From assembly GCF_000421585.1 (NCBI RefSeq), contig NZ_ATXH01000012.1, positions 1-64,000 on the forward strand: a stretch of DNA of 64,000 nucleotides, read 5' to 3'. The notes beneath the pieces are model-generated. The model did no database searches. It was not told the origin of the DNA and saw nothing but the letters and a program-made list of their open reading frames with translations. Below, piece after piece: positions 8,483 to 17,681 of the stretch (positions are counted from its first letter, which is position 1; every line of letters starts with the position of its first letter). The DNA is from Thermodesulfatator atlanticus DSM 21156. GTDB lineage: Bacteria; Desulfobacterota; Thermodesulfobacteria; Thermodesulfobacteriales; Thermodesulfatatoraceae. The translations under genes and the position numbers were made by a program.

Positions 8483-9658
8483 ATGTTTGTTCCCCGAGGG
8501 TTTCAATTTGCCGCCTGTGCCAGCGGCATAAAAAAAGAAGGCCTTGATCTTGGACTGATTTATACCGAAGCAAAAGCCCTGGCAGCCGGAGTTTTTACCC
8601 AAAATTTGGTAAAAGCCGCCCCGGTGCTGCTCGGAAAAGAAATTTTGAGCAAGACCGAGGGAATCAAAGCTATCCTGGTAAATAGCGGCTGTGCAAACGC
8701 GTGCACCGGAGAAGCGGGGCTTAAAGACGCGCAAGAAATTTTAGAGGCCCTGGCCAAAAATTTGGGCTGCAACCTGACAAATATTCTCCCTGCTTCCACA
8801 GGGGTTATTGGAGAAAGACTCCCAAAAGACAAAATCATAAATTCCTTGCCAAACCTTTGTGCAAATCTCTCTACCGATGGTGTGGAACAATTTGCTCGGG
8901 CTATTATGACAACAGATGCCTTTCCCAAAATAGCTAGCCGTAAGATAAACATTCCCTCAGGAGAAATAACTATCTTAGGAATCGCTAAGGGGGCAGGCAT
9001 GATTTGCCCCAATATGGCCACCATGCTTGCCTTTATCTTAACTGACGCCGAGCTTTCTCCTGTTTTTCTAAAAGAAACGCTCAAAAAAAACGTCGCTCTT
9101 ACTTTCAATAGAATCTCAGTAGATGGAGATACCAGCACTAACGATACGGTTTACATGATGGCTAATGCTATTTCTGGGAAAATAGATACCCAAGAAGACC
9201 AAAAATTATTTGACCAGGCCTGTTATGAGATATGCTATGAACTTGCTAAATTTATCGTAAAAGATGGCGAAGGGGCCACAAAATTAGTACAAATAAAGGT
9301 GATCAATGCTGACAATGAAGAAAAAGCTCTTATAATTGCTAAAACTATTGCCAATTCTTTGTTGTCAAAAACTGCTTTCTTCGGAGAAGATCCTAATTGG
9401 GGGCGATTCTTAGCAGCCATGGGGCGAGCAGGAGTAAGCTTTAACCCTGAAAAAACTGACATTTACATTAACCAAATAAAAATAGTTGCCAATGGATTAG
9501 GACAGGGGAAAGAACAAGAAAAGTTAGCTCATCAGGAAATGACAAAAAACGAATTTACTTTGACAATTGACCTCAAAGAAGGTAATGCTTCTGCGGAATA
9601 TCTAACATGTGACTTAAGCTATGATTACGTGAAAATAAATGCCGAATACAGAACATAA
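8483..9658 (+). CDS. argJ: Bifunctional ornithine acetyltransferase / N-acetylglutamate synthase
   Basis: Transfers the acetyl group from N-acetylornithine to glutamate in arginine biosynthesis. The 391-aa precursor shows the family's self-cleavage site in PNMATMLAF; Thr180 should become the nucleophile of the beta chain. Also visible are NSGCANACTG near residue 56, the IMTTDAFPK segment near 139, and EDPNWGRFLAAMGRAG near 300. The RBS GAAGGAGG lies just upstream of the ATG. No other arg gene is adjacent. Confidence 0.96.
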   Translation: MFVPRGFQFAACASGIKKEGLDLGLIYTEAKALAAGVFTQNLVKAAPVLLGKEILSKTEGIKAILVNSGCANACTGEAGLKDAQEILEALAKNLGCNLTNILPASTGVIGERLPKDKIINSLPNLCANLSTDGVEQFARAIMTTDAFPKIASRKINIPSGEITILGIAKGAGMICPNMATMLAFILTDAELSPVFLKETLKKNVALTFNRISVDGDTSTNDTVYMMANAISGKIDTQEDQKLFDQACYEICYELAKFIVKDGEGATKLVQIKVINADNEEKALIIAKTIANSLLSKTAFFGEDPNWGRFLAAMGRAGVSFNPEKTDIYINQIKIVANGLGQGKEQEKLAHQEMTKNEFTLTIDLKEGNASAEYLTCDLSYDYVKINAEYRT

Positions 9659-9815
9659 ATCCCAAAAAAACAAAAGCGATCAAGAAGAAAAAGGATATTG
9701 TGCCAAGGACGGAGAATATCGTCCTCTTAAAAAGGGCTGTCCACATCCCAAAGATTATTGTCCTCATCGAAAAGCATGTCTAATCCATTTTCTGAGCAAA
9801 GGAGATGACTTTTAG
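9639..9815 (+). CDS. Small Cys-rich protein (58 aa), unrecognised
   Basis: This ORF fills the whole space between argJ and surE. It starts at an ATG inside the last 20 bp of argJ, and its TAG ends on the base before the surE ATG. The N-terminal half is hydrophilic (Lys/Gln/Glu-rich). The C-terminal half has four cysteines (21, 34, 41, 47) and four histidines, including KGCPHPKDYCPHRKACLIHF, suggesting a metal-binding (zinc or Fe-S) mini-domain. There is no clear ribosome-binding site, so translation may depend on coupling to argJ. No function is assigned. Confidence 0.6.
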   Translation: MPNTEHKSQKNKSDQEEKGYCAKDGEYRPLKKGCPHPKDYCPHRKACLIHFLSKGDDF

Positions 9816-10571
9816 ATGAGGATATTACTAACTAACGATGATGGCATTTTTGCAGAGGGACTGTGTGCCCTTCATGATGCCCTGTGTGGTGAGCATCAGG
9901 TTATTATTGTAGCCCCGGAAGCAGAAAGAAGCGCAGTAGGACATGCTATCACTATCGCCGATCCTTTGCGGGTTAGGAAAATAAAAAGAAACAACATATT
10001 TTTTGGATACGCTGTAAGTGGCACTCCTGCTGATTGTGTAAAACTGGCATTATACGAAATAGTAAACGGGAAAGTTGATCTAGTTTTATCTGGAATCAAC
10101 AGAGGTGCAAACGTGGGAATAAATGTTCTTTATTCGGGAACGGTCTCTGCTGCCACAGAAGGAGCAATTCTTGGATATCCTAGCATAGCTGTTTCTTTAA
10201 ACGAATATCTAGAGCCAGATTATTGTTTTGCCGCTTATTTTACCAGTTGCTTAATTGAATTTCTGGCTAAAAATGAATTCCCCAAAAATATATGTTTAAA
10301 CGTAAATATTCCCGCTATTCCTGCCCATCAAATTAAAGGCATAAAATGCGTGCGCCAAAGCACAAAACCTCTTATTGAAAAATTCGAAAAAAGAATTGAC
10401 CCTCATGGAAATATTTATTATTGGCAGTGCAGTGAAAAATTCATCGAAGAAGATCCCGACACTGACGTAGTTGCCTTAAAAGAAGGCTTTATTACCATTA
10501 CACCTCTTTATCATAATCTCACGTCTTTTGAAATTTTAGCTAAAATTAAATCATGGAATATTGAATTCTAA
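9816..10571 (+). CDS. surE: 5'-nucleotidase SurE
   Basis: Metal-dependent phosphatase acting on nucleoside monophosphates. The N-terminus has the signature LLTNDDGIFAEGL with the metal-binding Asp pair. The APEAERSAVGHAIT segment, VSGTPADCVKLAL and LVLSGINRGANVG are characteristic. The length, 251 aa, is normal. AAAGGAG lies 12 bases before the ATG, within the end of the small upstream ORF. Confidence 0.95.
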   Translation: MRILLTNDDGIFAEGLCALHDALCGEHQVIIVAPEAERSAVGHAITIADPLRVRKIKRNNIFFGYAVSGTPADCVKLALYEIVNGKVDLVLSGINRGANVGINVLYSGTVSAATEGAILGYPSIAVSLNEYLEPDYCFAAYFTSCLIEFLAKNEFPKNICLNVNIPAIPAHQIKGIKCVRQSTKPLIEKFEKRIDPHGNIYYWQCSEKFIEEDPDTDVVALKEGFITITPLYHNLTSFEILAKIKSWNIEF

Positions 10572-10595
10572 AAAGAAGATTTTAGCAAAAAAGTC

Positions 10596-10625
10596 TTGAC
10601 AACATACAAATAGTTAGCCTTAATA
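10596..10625 (+). promoter_or_regulatory. Promoter of the small HTH gene
   Basis: A consensus -35 TTGACA at 10596-10601 is followed after 18 bp by TTAATA at 10620-10625. It lies just past the surE stop and ahead of a strong GGGAGGG ribosome-binding site for the gene at 10654. Confidence 0.6.
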
Positions 10626-10653
10626 AAAGAAAAAATTTTAAGGGAGGGAGAAC

Positions 10654-10890
10654 ATGGCTAGAAAGCGCAGCAGACCCGTTACCAAAGAAGATGTTAAGTT
10701 TGTTTATGAAAACTATCTTAACATGTCAGCAGCGGAAATTGCCGAAAAACTCGGTATCAGCAAGTTCCAAGTAATGAAAATCGTCACTGAATTGCGCAAA
10801 CGCGGAGTACCAATTCCAAAGAAAGTTGGAAAAAGAGAAAATCCTATTGATGCCTTTGTCAAAGAATTAAAAGAACAAGGCAAACTTTAA
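10654..10890 (+). CDS. Small helix-turn-helix protein (78 aa)
   Basis: A basic 78-aa protein whose middle (about residues 24-55, SAAEIAEKLGISKFQVMKIV) is a clear helix-turn-helix. A Lys-rich tail follows. There is no ligand-binding or second domain, so it may act as a small DNA-binding or nucleoid-associated regulator; the target is unknown. It is a self-contained unit, with a near-consensus promoter, strong ribosome-binding site and intrinsic terminator, which suggests high expression. The start is the ATG at 10654 after GGGAGGGAGAAC. Confidence 0.8.
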   Translation: MARKRSRPVTKEDVKFVYENYLNMSAAEIAEKLGISKFQVMKIVTELRKRGVPIPKKVGKRENPIDAFVKELKEQGKL

Positions 10891-10928
10891 GTCTTTCTAA
10901 AGACACCATTCCCCACTGTTTTATTTCA

Positions 10929-10957
10929 GGGTGCCTGCGGGCACCCTTCTTTATTTT
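10929..10957 (+). terminator. Rho-independent terminator
   Basis: The perfect stem GGGTGCC (10929-10935) / GGCACCC (10940-10946) has a 4-nt loop and is followed by TTCTTTATTTT. It ends the small HTH gene and insulates gatB downstream. Confidence 0.85.
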
Positions 10958-11039
10958 GTCAAACTTCCTTCCCATCTTTCTCGTTGACAATTAATCTCCA
11001 AGAGATAAGCTCTTGTTATCCTTTAACAAGGAGGAAGTT

Positions 11040-12467
11040 ATGGACTTTGAAGCAGTCATTGGGCTGGAAGTACACGCCCAGCTTCTCACCAAAAGCAAAA
11101 TTTTTTGTTCTTGTTCCACGGAATTTGGCGCTGCCCCCAATTCTCATGTGTGTCCGGTTTGTTGTGGCATGCCAGGAAGCCTTCCGGTGCTCAACAAAAG
11201 GGTCGTGGAATTCGCCATCAAACTCGCCTTAGCTACCAATGCTCGTATAAACCCTGTTTCTGTCTTTGCACGAAAAAACTACTTTTATCCAGACCTACCC
11301 AAAGGTTATCAAATCTCGCAGTACGAACTCCCTTTAGCAGAAGGTGGCTATATTGAAATAGAAGTCGATGGCCAGAAGAAAAAAGTAGGCCTGGTGCGCA
11401 TACACATGGAAGAGGACGCTGGAAAACTCATCCACGACGAAGCACGTCCTGTATCATACGTTGACTTAAACCGCACCGGGGTCCCCCTTCTTGAAATTGT
11501 AAGCGAACCGGATATGCGTTCCCCTGAAGAGGCTGTTGCTTACCTTAAAAAGCTTCGTTCTATCCTTCGCTACCTAGAAATATGCGACGGTAATATGGAA
11601 GAAGGCAGCCTTCGTTGCGATGCCAACATTTCTGTGCGTCCGCGGGGAAGTGAAAAGTTCGGCACCAAAGTAGAACTGAAAAACATGAACTCATTTAAAC
11701 ACGTACAAAAAGCCCTTGAATACGAAATAAAACGGCAAATCGCCCTCATCTTAGACGGAAAAGAGGTAATCCAGGAAACGCGGCTTTTTGACGTTGCCCG
11801 CGGGGTTACCCAGTCTATGCGCGGCAAAGAAGAAGCCCATGATTACCGCTATTTCCCAGATCCGGATCTTGTCCCTGTTGAAATTTCTGAACATTGGATA
11901 AGGGAAATCGCCGACACCCTTCCAGAGTTACCCGATGCTAAGAAAAAGCGCTTTATGGAGGAATTTGGCCTTCCTGCTTATGATGCAGAGATAATAACCT
12001 CTTCTCGTAAGCTTGCGGAATTTTTTGAAGCTTGTTGCAAAAATTTTCCCAAGCCCAAACTTGTTAGCAACTGGATAATGACCGAAGTCCTTCGTGAGCT
12101 CAATAAAGAAGGAAAAGAAATCCACGAAACAAAGCTTACCCCTGAGCATTTTGTTGAGTTGCTTAAACTCCTTGATGAAGGCGTTATCAGCTCAACTATT
12201 GCCAAACAGATCTTCCCAGAGGTCTATCAGGGTCGTTCACCCAAAGAAATCGTCGAAGAAAAAGGCCTTAAACAGGAAAACGACGAAGATGCCTTGCGGG
12301 CTATCTGCCAGAAGATCGTCGAAGCCCATCCCAAAGAGGTGGAAAAATACCGCCAGGGCAAAAAGAATGTCATTGGCTTTTTCGTAGGCCAGGTGATGCG
12401 TGAAACCAGAGGCAAGGCCAATCCCAAGCTTGTCAATAAAATCCTTACAGAACTGCTTGAAGCCTAA
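11040..12467 (+). CDS. gatB: Aspartyl/glutamyl-tRNA amidotransferase subunit B
   Basis: Kinase/tRNA-binding subunit of the GatCAB amidotransferase that converts misacylated Glu-tRNA-Gln or Asp-tRNA-Asn to the correct amide. The N-terminal GatB domain has [20 protein letters not shown] and paired cysteines (CSCS, CPVCCG). The C-terminal YqeY-like domain ends [11 protein letters not shown]. The start is the ATG at 11040 with AAGGAGG immediately upstream, giving 475 aa, the family's usual size; a longer frame from a TTG at 11013 would run through that ribosome-binding site. gatA and gatC are not in the window. Confidence 0.96.
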   Translation: MDFEAVIGLEVHAQLLTKSKIFCSCSTEFGAAPNSHVCPVCCGMPGSLPVLNKRVVEFAIKLALATNARINPVSVFARKNYFYPDLPKGYQISQYELPLAEGGYIEIEVDGQKKKVGLVRIHMEEDAGKLIHDEARPVSYVDLNRTGVPLLEIVSEPDMRSPEEAVAYLKKLRSILRYLEICDGNMEEGSLRCDANISVRPRGSEKFGTKVELKNMNSFKHVQKALEYEIKRQIALILDGKEVIQETRLFDVARGVTQSMRGKEEAHDYRYFPDPDLVPVEISEHWIREIADTLPELPDAKKKRFMEEFGLPAYDAEIITSSRKLAEFFEACCKNFPKPKLVSNWIMTEVLRELNKEGKEIHETKLTPEHFVELLKLLDEGVISSTIAKQIFPEVYQGRSPKEIVEEKGLKQENDEDALRAICQKIVEAHPKEVEKYRQGKKNVIGFFVGQVMRETRGKANPKLVNKILTELLEA

Positions 12468-12476
12468 GGAGGGACT

Positions 12477-13538
12477 GTGGAGTTTTTGCCTTCAAACTTG
12501 GACGTCATCAGGCCTATCCTTTGGGATCAAAAGGGCCTTCTCTTGCTTGACCAGCGGCTTTTACCCTGGAAAGAGAAATACCTGCGCTTTAAAACCCCAG
12601 CCCAGGTGAAGCAAGCCATTAAAAAAATGGTAGTACGCGGGGCCCCTGCCATAGGGATTACCGCTGCCATCGGGCTGGTTTTAGGGGCAGAACGCATCAA
12701 AGCCCGCAGCAAAAAGGACTTTCTTGCCAAACTAAAACGTATTGGCGAAAGCCTTAAAAGTGCCCGCCCCACAGCCGTAAACCTTGCCTGGGCGGTTGAT
12801 AGGCTTATAAAAGTAGCCCAAAGCGAAGATTTATCTGTTGACGATATAGTTTCTCGTCTGCGCCAGGAAGCTTTAAAAATCTGGGAAGAAGATATCGAAG
12901 CCAACAAAGCCATGGGCCGCTTAGGCGCAAAACTCATTCCTGCCAAGGCTTCCGTTCTTACCCATTGCAATGCTGGAGCCCTGGCAACAGGAGGCTACGG
13001 CACAGCCATTGGGGTAATCAGGGCGGCTTTTGAGGCTGGCAAAGAAATAGAAGTCATTGCAGACGAGACCAGGCCTTGGCTTCAGGGAGCGCGGCTTACG
13101 GCCTGGGAGCTAAAAAAAGTCGGCATCCCTGTAAAGATAAGCCCTGATGGGGCGGCAGGAAGCCTCATGGCCCAGGGAAAGGTCCAGGCCATAGTGGTTG
13201 GTGCAGACCGCATCGCAGCAAATGGCGACGTAGCCAATAAAATCGGCACTTATTCCCTAGCCGTACTTGCGCGTGAAAACCAGGTGCCGTTTTACGTGGC
13301 CGCTCCTTGTTCCACGATAGACCTTGCTACCTCTACCGGCAAAGACATTCCCATTGAATGGCGTGATGAAAAAGAAGTGCTCTGTTGTGTTAAAAAACGC
13401 ATTGCCCCGCGTGGGGTCTCGGCCCTAAATCCTGCTTTTGACGTGACACCAAACTCATATATCTCTGCCATCATAACCGAAAGGCAAGTGGTGAAAGCGC
13501 CTTATGAAGAAAATCTTGCCAAAGCGGTGGAGGCATAA
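12477..13538 (+). CDS. mtnA: Methylthioribose-1-phosphate isomerase
   Basis: Member of the eIF2B-related aldose-ketose isomerase family. It shows RGAPAIGI near residue 55, the catalytic Cys in HCNAGALATGGYGTA (about 163), and the catalytic Asp in VGADRIAANGDVANKIGTY (about 242). The length of 353 aa fits MtnA, which isomerises methylthioribose-1-phosphate in methionine salvage; no other salvage gene is adjacent, and related isomerases act on other pentose phosphates. The start is GTG at 12477, 9 bp after gatB, with AAGGAGG ahead. Confidence 0.9.
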   Translation: MEFLPSNLDVIRPILWDQKGLLLLDQRLLPWKEKYLRFKTPAQVKQAIKKMVVRGAPAIGITAAIGLVLGAERIKARSKKDFLAKLKRIGESLKSARPTAVNLAWAVDRLIKVAQSEDLSVDDIVSRLRQEALKIWEEDIEANKAMGRLGAKLIPAKASVLTHCNAGALATGGYGTAIGVIRAAFEAGKEIEVIADETRPWLQGARLTAWELKKVGIPVKISPDGAAGSLMAQGKVQAIVVGADRIAANGDVANKIGTYSLAVLARENQVPFYVAAPCSTIDLATSTGKDIPIEWRDEKEVLCCVKKRIAPRGVSALNPAFDVTPNSYISAIITERQVVKAPYEENLAKAVEA

Positions 13539-13540
13539 CC

Positions 13541-14308
13541 ATGGAGCTTTTAGCTTTGGCCAAAGCCGCGGCCCTTGCTGCAGGAAGACTTCAGCGCGAA
13601 TACTTTGACAAAAACATTGAAGTAAAGCGCAAAGGAGAAATTGACCTGGTAACAGAAGTTGACATAAAAAGCGAGGCCCTTATTGTCTCCTTGCTAAAAA
13701 CCTCTGGCATCCCCATTCTTGCCGAAGAACAGGCCAAAACAGAACCCAAAGGCCGCTACTGGCTGGTGGATCCATTAGACGGCACCACTAACTATGCCCA
13801 TCATTTTCCCTGGTTTGCCCCAAGTATTGCCCTCATGGAAGACAAAGAACCTGTCCTCGGGGTGATTTATCACGTTATGCTTGATGAGCTCTTTTGGGCG
13901 GAGAAAGAAAAAGGCGCTTTTTTAAACGGGCGTCAAATAAACGTCTCTCAAGTAGCTAAGCTCAACGACGCAGTTTTGGCCACTGGCTTCCCTTATGGAG
14001 TCCATGACCAGCCTGAAAAAGTCGTAGGTGCTTTCCACGACTTTCTGATAAAGGCCCAGGGGGTGCGTCGGGCAGGGGCAGCGGCCCTTGATCTTGCTTA
14101 CGTTGCCTGCGGGCGTTTTGATGGGTTCTGGGAGCCACTTCTTAAGCCCTGGGATACTGCTGCCGGAATCCTTCTGGTAAAAGAAGCAGGTGGCCGTGTT
14201 ACCAATTATCGAGGGGAAGCTTACGATCCCTTTCAGAACAATATTCTGGCAAGCAACGGCTTGATTCACGAAGAGATGATTCCCATTGCGTCTAAGTACG
14301 TGCCATGA
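13541..14308 (+). CDS. Inositol monophosphatase family phosphatase
   Basis: Mg-dependent sugar/inositol phosphatase (SuhB-like). Metal ligands are visible in LAEEQ (about 69), [11 protein letters not shown] (about 82-92) and PWDTAAG (about 205). 255 aa is normal. The substrate could be myo-inositol-1-phosphate, fructose-1,6-bisphosphate or another sugar phosphate; the sequence does not decide. The gene starts 2 bp after mtnA and overlaps the next gene by 4 bp (ATGA), so it belongs to the gatB-mtnA-IMPase-Nudix run. Confidence 0.9.
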   Translation: MELLALAKAAALAAGRLQREYFDKNIEVKRKGEIDLVTEVDIKSEALIVSLLKTSGIPILAEEQAKTEPKGRYWLVDPLDGTTNYAHHFPWFAPSIALMEDKEPVLGVIYHVMLDELFWAEKEKGAFLNGRQINVSQVAKLNDAVLATGFPYGVHDQPEKVVGAFHDFLIKAQGVRRAGAAALDLAYVACGRFDGFWEPLLKPWDTAAGILLVKEAGGRVTNYRGEAYDPFQNNILASNGLIHEEMIPIASKYVP

Positions 14309-14799
14309 AAAAAGAAAGAAAATGCCCGCATTGTGGCAAAACCATAGAAACTTATCGCAATCCCTTTCCCACGGTGGATATCATTATCGAAGTAGAAGAT
14401 AAAATTTGCCTTATCCGCCGCAAAAATCCACCATACGGTTGGGCCATACCTGGCGGATTTGTAGACTATGGCGAGTCGTTAGAAGATGCTGCTAAGCGGG
14501 AGGCCCAAGAAGAAACCGGCCTGGACGTAGAGCTTATCTGCCAATTTTATACCTATTCTGAACCAGACCGTGACCCGCGGTTTCACACGATAACCACGGT
14601 TTACATTGCCAAGGCACATGGTGCACCGCAAGGGGCTGATGATGCCGCAGAGGCAAGACTTTTTTCGCTGCAAGAAATACCTTTTGAAGAACTTGTGTTT
14701 GACCATAACCGCATTATTGCCGATTATGTAAAATGGCGATATGGAAAATCAATTAATTTGCCCGAAAACAGAACAAAGACTAAAATTTCTCGTTGTTGA
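14305..14799 (+). CDS. Nudix hydrolase with N-terminal zinc ribbon
   Basis: The Nudix box is intact ([18 protein letters not shown] followed by QEETGL, about residues 50-74), so it should hydrolyse a nucleoside diphosphate derivative; ADP-ribose-like substrates are typical for this subtype. An N-terminal CPHCG motif (residues 7-11) suggests half of a zinc ribbon. The last 59 bp overlap the following response regulator gene in another frame, longer than usual here, so the C-terminal tail may be recent. Confidence 0.88.
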   Translation: MKKERKCPHCGKTIETYRNPFPTVDIIIEVEDKICLIRRKNPPYGWAIPGGFVDYGESLEDAAKREAQEETGLDVELICQFYTYSEPDRDPRFHTITTVYIAKAHGAPQGADDAAEARLFSLQEIPFEELVFDHNRIIADYVKWRYGKSINLPENRTKTKISRC

Positions 14800-15718
14800 T
14801 GATGAGCCGCTTATTACCGAGTTCATCAAGACCCATCTTGGCACCAAGGGATGCCAGTGTGACGTTGCCTTAAATGGCAAAGAGGCCCTTGAGCTACTTA
14901 ACAAAAACGGCCCCTATACCATCCTGATTACTGATATCTTTATGCCCGAGATGGACGGGCTCACCCTTATCAAAAAGGCCAAAGAGAAATGGCCTGAGCT
15001 AGAGATAATTGCTATCACCGCCCACGGCCAAAAGGTAAAATACCGGGACGTAATTGAGGCAGGTGCAGGCGACTTCATCAGAAAGCCTTTTGAAATTGAT
15101 GAGCTTGAGGCCAAAATAGCGCGTATTTTGCGCGAAAAAGAACTACGCGACAAATTAAAACTTATGGTGCAACAAGATCCCCTTACAGGTATTTACAACC
15201 GTCGCTATTTTGAAGAAAAACTCACCGAAGAATGCTACAAAGCCTGGCGGCAAAAATATCCCCTCCACCTGGTGATGTTTGATATTGACAAATTTAAGCA
15301 ATTTAATGATTCTTTTGGGCACCAAGCCGGAGACCGCCTGCTAAAACGCTTAGCAGAAATCCTTGTTTCTTCTACTAGAAAATACGTTGACCTGCCCTTT
15401 CGCTACGGAGGCGATGAATTCGCCCTTATTTTGCCCCAGTGTGATACCGATGCGGCTTGTAAAATAGTTAAACGTATCATTAACCGTTTTTCGCTGGAAG
15501 ATTTCTCTCCCGCAAGTCTTTCGGCAGGAATTGCCAAGTTTATCCGCCGGGAAGAACGCCCTATCAGCGAAGACGTTGACGATCTGATCCTGCGTGCAGA
15601 TGAAGCCCTCTACGAAGCCAAAAGAAAGGGTGGGCACATATTCGTCGTAGATCCCCTTTCTAAAAAAGACAAAAAAACAAGACAAAAAACAATAACTAAT
15701 GGGCTAGAAAGGCCTTGA
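14741..15718 (+). CDS. Response regulator with GGDEF (diguanylate cyclase) output domain
   Basis: An N-terminal receiver domain (about 14-130) has the acidic pair DD at 20-21 and the phospho-acceptor Asp65 in [12 protein letters not shown]. It is followed by a GGDEF domain (about 145-310) with intact YGGDEFALI at 222-230, so it should make cyclic di-GMP. The usual RxxD inhibitory site reads KYVD instead, so product inhibition may be weak. There is no adjacent histidine kinase. It starts inside the Nudix gene (59-bp overlap) and ends with a 23-bp convergent overlap with the RNB gene. Confidence 0.9.
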   Translation: MENQLICPKTEQRLKFLVVDDEPLITEFIKTHLGTKGCQCDVALNGKEALELLNKNGPYTILITDIFMPEMDGLTLIKKAKEKWPELEIIAITAHGQKVKYRDVIEAGAGDFIRKPFEIDELEAKIARILREKELRDKLKLMVQQDPLTGIYNRRYFEEKLTEECYKAWRQKYPLHLVMFDIDKFKQFNDSFGHQAGDRLLKRLAEILVSSTRKYVDLPFRYGGDEFALILPQCDTDAACKIVKRIINRFSLEDFSPASLSAGIAKFIRREERPISEDVDDLILRADEALYEAKRKGGHIFVVDPLSKKDKKTRQKTITNGLERP

Positions 15719-17681
15719 TATTGTCTTCCCTGGGGTTTATACCCTTGAGCACTACCTGGACTTTTGTTCCCGGTTCAAGCTTCAAGGTGGGGGGCAAGGG
15801 AATATCAACGGTGATCATGTAATCAAGAATTAAAACCTTGGCCTTACGCTGGTGGATGTCTATTACTAACGCGTCTAATTTTTGATTGCGAGCGTTTTCT
15901 TTGAGATATTTGAGCAACCAATAGCGATAAGTTCTGTTTTTAACGGTGTTTACCACTTCAAGGGCACGCGAAAGCTCTTTCAAAAATTCTTCGATCTCTT
16001 CTACGCTAAAAAGCAGCTTTCCTGTCCTGAGAAAATGGCAAAGCTGGTGCTCCATAATTAGATCTACCGCTCTTCGAATAGGCGAAGTAACCGTGGTATA
16101 GCAGGGAAGCCCCAGTCCATGATGAAACTCTGGAGAAAGATGCATCTCCCCCCGGGACATATGCCTTAGCTGGAGAAAATTGAGATAAAGGTCTTGCTCG
16201 TGCCCGGAAATAATGCGCTCTTTGGGTTTAGGTTGGCTGCGATAGATGGCAGGCACCTGTTTATCTTTTAAAAACTTCGCCGCGATAAAATTCGCAAGAA
16301 TCATGTACTCTGAGACCAAGAATCTTGCCCCTGTTATTTCAATACGCTCAAGTATTATGTGCCCGTCTTCTACCCGAAGAGAAATTTCTGGCAAATAAAC
16401 CGGGAGGGCCCCGGCCTTAAGGCGCCTTTTAAAAAGCTTTTGTGAAAACTCATAAAGTGGCGCAAGTTCTTTATCGAGCAAGGTATCGGCTTCATCATAG
16501 GTGAGTCTTTGGGCTACTTTGACCACCGAACGGACAATACGAAAGCCCTTAAGTTCCCCGTCAGGTGATAGTGTTGCCAGAAAGGAAAGGGCAGGACGTT
16601 CTTTACCAGCAATAAGGCTTGCTGCTTCTTCGGAAATTATCCGTGGAAGCATGGGAATGATGCGATCAGGAAGATAAATCGTAGCCCCACGGTTTAAAGC
16701 CTCTTTAAAAAGACGCGATCCTGGTGGCACAAAAGCAGAAACATCAGCAATGTGGATCCCGATTTCCAGACCATCTTCCCTTTCGCAAAAGTGAATGGCA
16801 TCGTCGAAATCTCTTGTCTCTGGGCCATCAATGGTTATAGGGAAGAGATGAGTTAGATCCTCGCGGCCTTCGCGATCAAAACCTTTGGCGACTATTTCTT
16901 GGGCTTCTCGTTCTACCTCTTCGGGGAAGTCTTCTTTGATATCAAAGCGCAAAAGTTCAAGGTTCTCGTCTTCGGAAAAAACCCCTGCAGAGACCAAAAT
17001 TTTAAAGACTTTCCCTGGCCGTTCAGCCCCTAGGCTTTTTAGCAAATCCTTGGTCTCTTTGGCATGATTTGCCTCATCGCCAAAAAGCAAAAACTCTTTA
17101 AGAGATCTTAGCCAAAAATCTTTAATTTCATCTGAGAGAGGAACCTCCTTCCCCTCTAAAAGAGACCTTAGCCACAAGGCCCCTTTTTCGCGGCGGGCCA
17201 GGCGTTCCTCTTCCTTACGACGGGCTTCTTTTAAGCGGGAAACTTCTTCTCGCGAGTGGACGACGATATTTCCTTCGCGAAAACGAAAATAAAGGCGGTC
17301 TTCAAGGACCTTGCGAATCAGAGCAGCTGCGTGATCGTCATCAGCGCCCTCGCCAAAATAAACTTCTGCTAATTCATCTGGTGAAATTTCTTCGGTATCA
17401 TCTACGATTAACTCCCAGAGGGTCTCAAGGTCTATTTCGTCTTTTAGTTTCTCCCTTCTGGCATCGGCACTTTTTATGATTTCTAATTGTTCCTGGCGGT
17501 GAGGAGCCCGGAATGTCCTTTTGGAAACATGCAGAATACGCGTGCGCGGAAGTAACTCCTCGCGCCCGGAGGCCAAAAGCACCCGCAAGCGCCGATCTTT
17601 ATGGCCAAGGCAGTAAGCCGTTTGCGTGCGCCCTTGCTCTGCAAATTCGATAAGGTGTCCAGTTAGGTCTTTTTCCTTCAC
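15696..17681 (-). CDS. RNB-domain 3'-5' exoribonuclease (RNase II/R family)
   Basis: The central RNB catalytic domain (about residues 265-570) carries the metal-binding run DGPETRDFDDAIH and, further on, the GIHIADVSAFV and YLPDRIIPMLP segments, as expected for hydrolytic RNA degradation. The N-terminal about 250 residues are divergent and lack a clear cold-shock domain, as in RNase II-like proteins of cyanobacteria and chloroplasts. The C-terminus may keep an S1-like barrel. 661 aa. Its start overlaps the hisA stop by 4 bp, so the two are one transcription unit. Confidence 0.9.
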   Translation of the reverse strand: MKEKDLTGHLIEFAEQGRTQTAYCLGHKDRRLRVLLASGREELLPRTRILHVSKRTFRAPHRQEQLEIIKSADARREKLKDEIDLETLWELIVDDTEEISPDELAEVYFGEGADDDHAAALIRKVLEDRLYFRFREGNIVVHSREEVSRLKEARRKEEERLARREKGALWLRSLLEGKEVPLSDEIKDFWLRSLKEFLLFGDEANHAKETKDLLKSLGAERPGKVFKILVSAGVFSEDENLELLRFDIKEDFPEEVEREAQEIVAKGFDREGREDLTHLFPITIDGPETRDFDDAIHFCEREDGLEIGIHIADVSAFVPPGSRLFKEALNRGATIYLPDRIIPMLPRIISEEAASLIAGKERPALSFLATLSPDGELKGFRIVRSVVKVAQRLTYDEADTLLDKELAPLYEFSQKLFKRRLKAGALPVYLPEISLRVEDGHIILERIEITGARFLVSEYMILANFIAAKFLKDKQVPAIYRSQPKPKERIISGHEQDLYLNFLQLRHMSRGEMHLSPEFHHGLGLPCYTTVTSPIRRAVDLIMEHQLCHFLRTGKLLFSVEEIEEFLKELSRALEVVNTVKNRTYRYWLLKYLKENARNQKLDALVIDIHQRKAKVLILDYMITVDIPLPPTLKLEPGTKVQVVLKGINPREDNIKAFLAH

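Noticed and set aside
8315-8734. 139-aa minus-strand ORF over the argJ start
   Set aside because: Most of it is antisense to argJ, and it shows no domain. The argJ upstream gap has no supported gene.
10984-11019. gatB promoter from TTGACA at 10984-10989
   Set aside because: The -35 is perfect but no good -10 lies at 16-18 bp (GATAAG is at 14 bp), so it was not listed as a feature.
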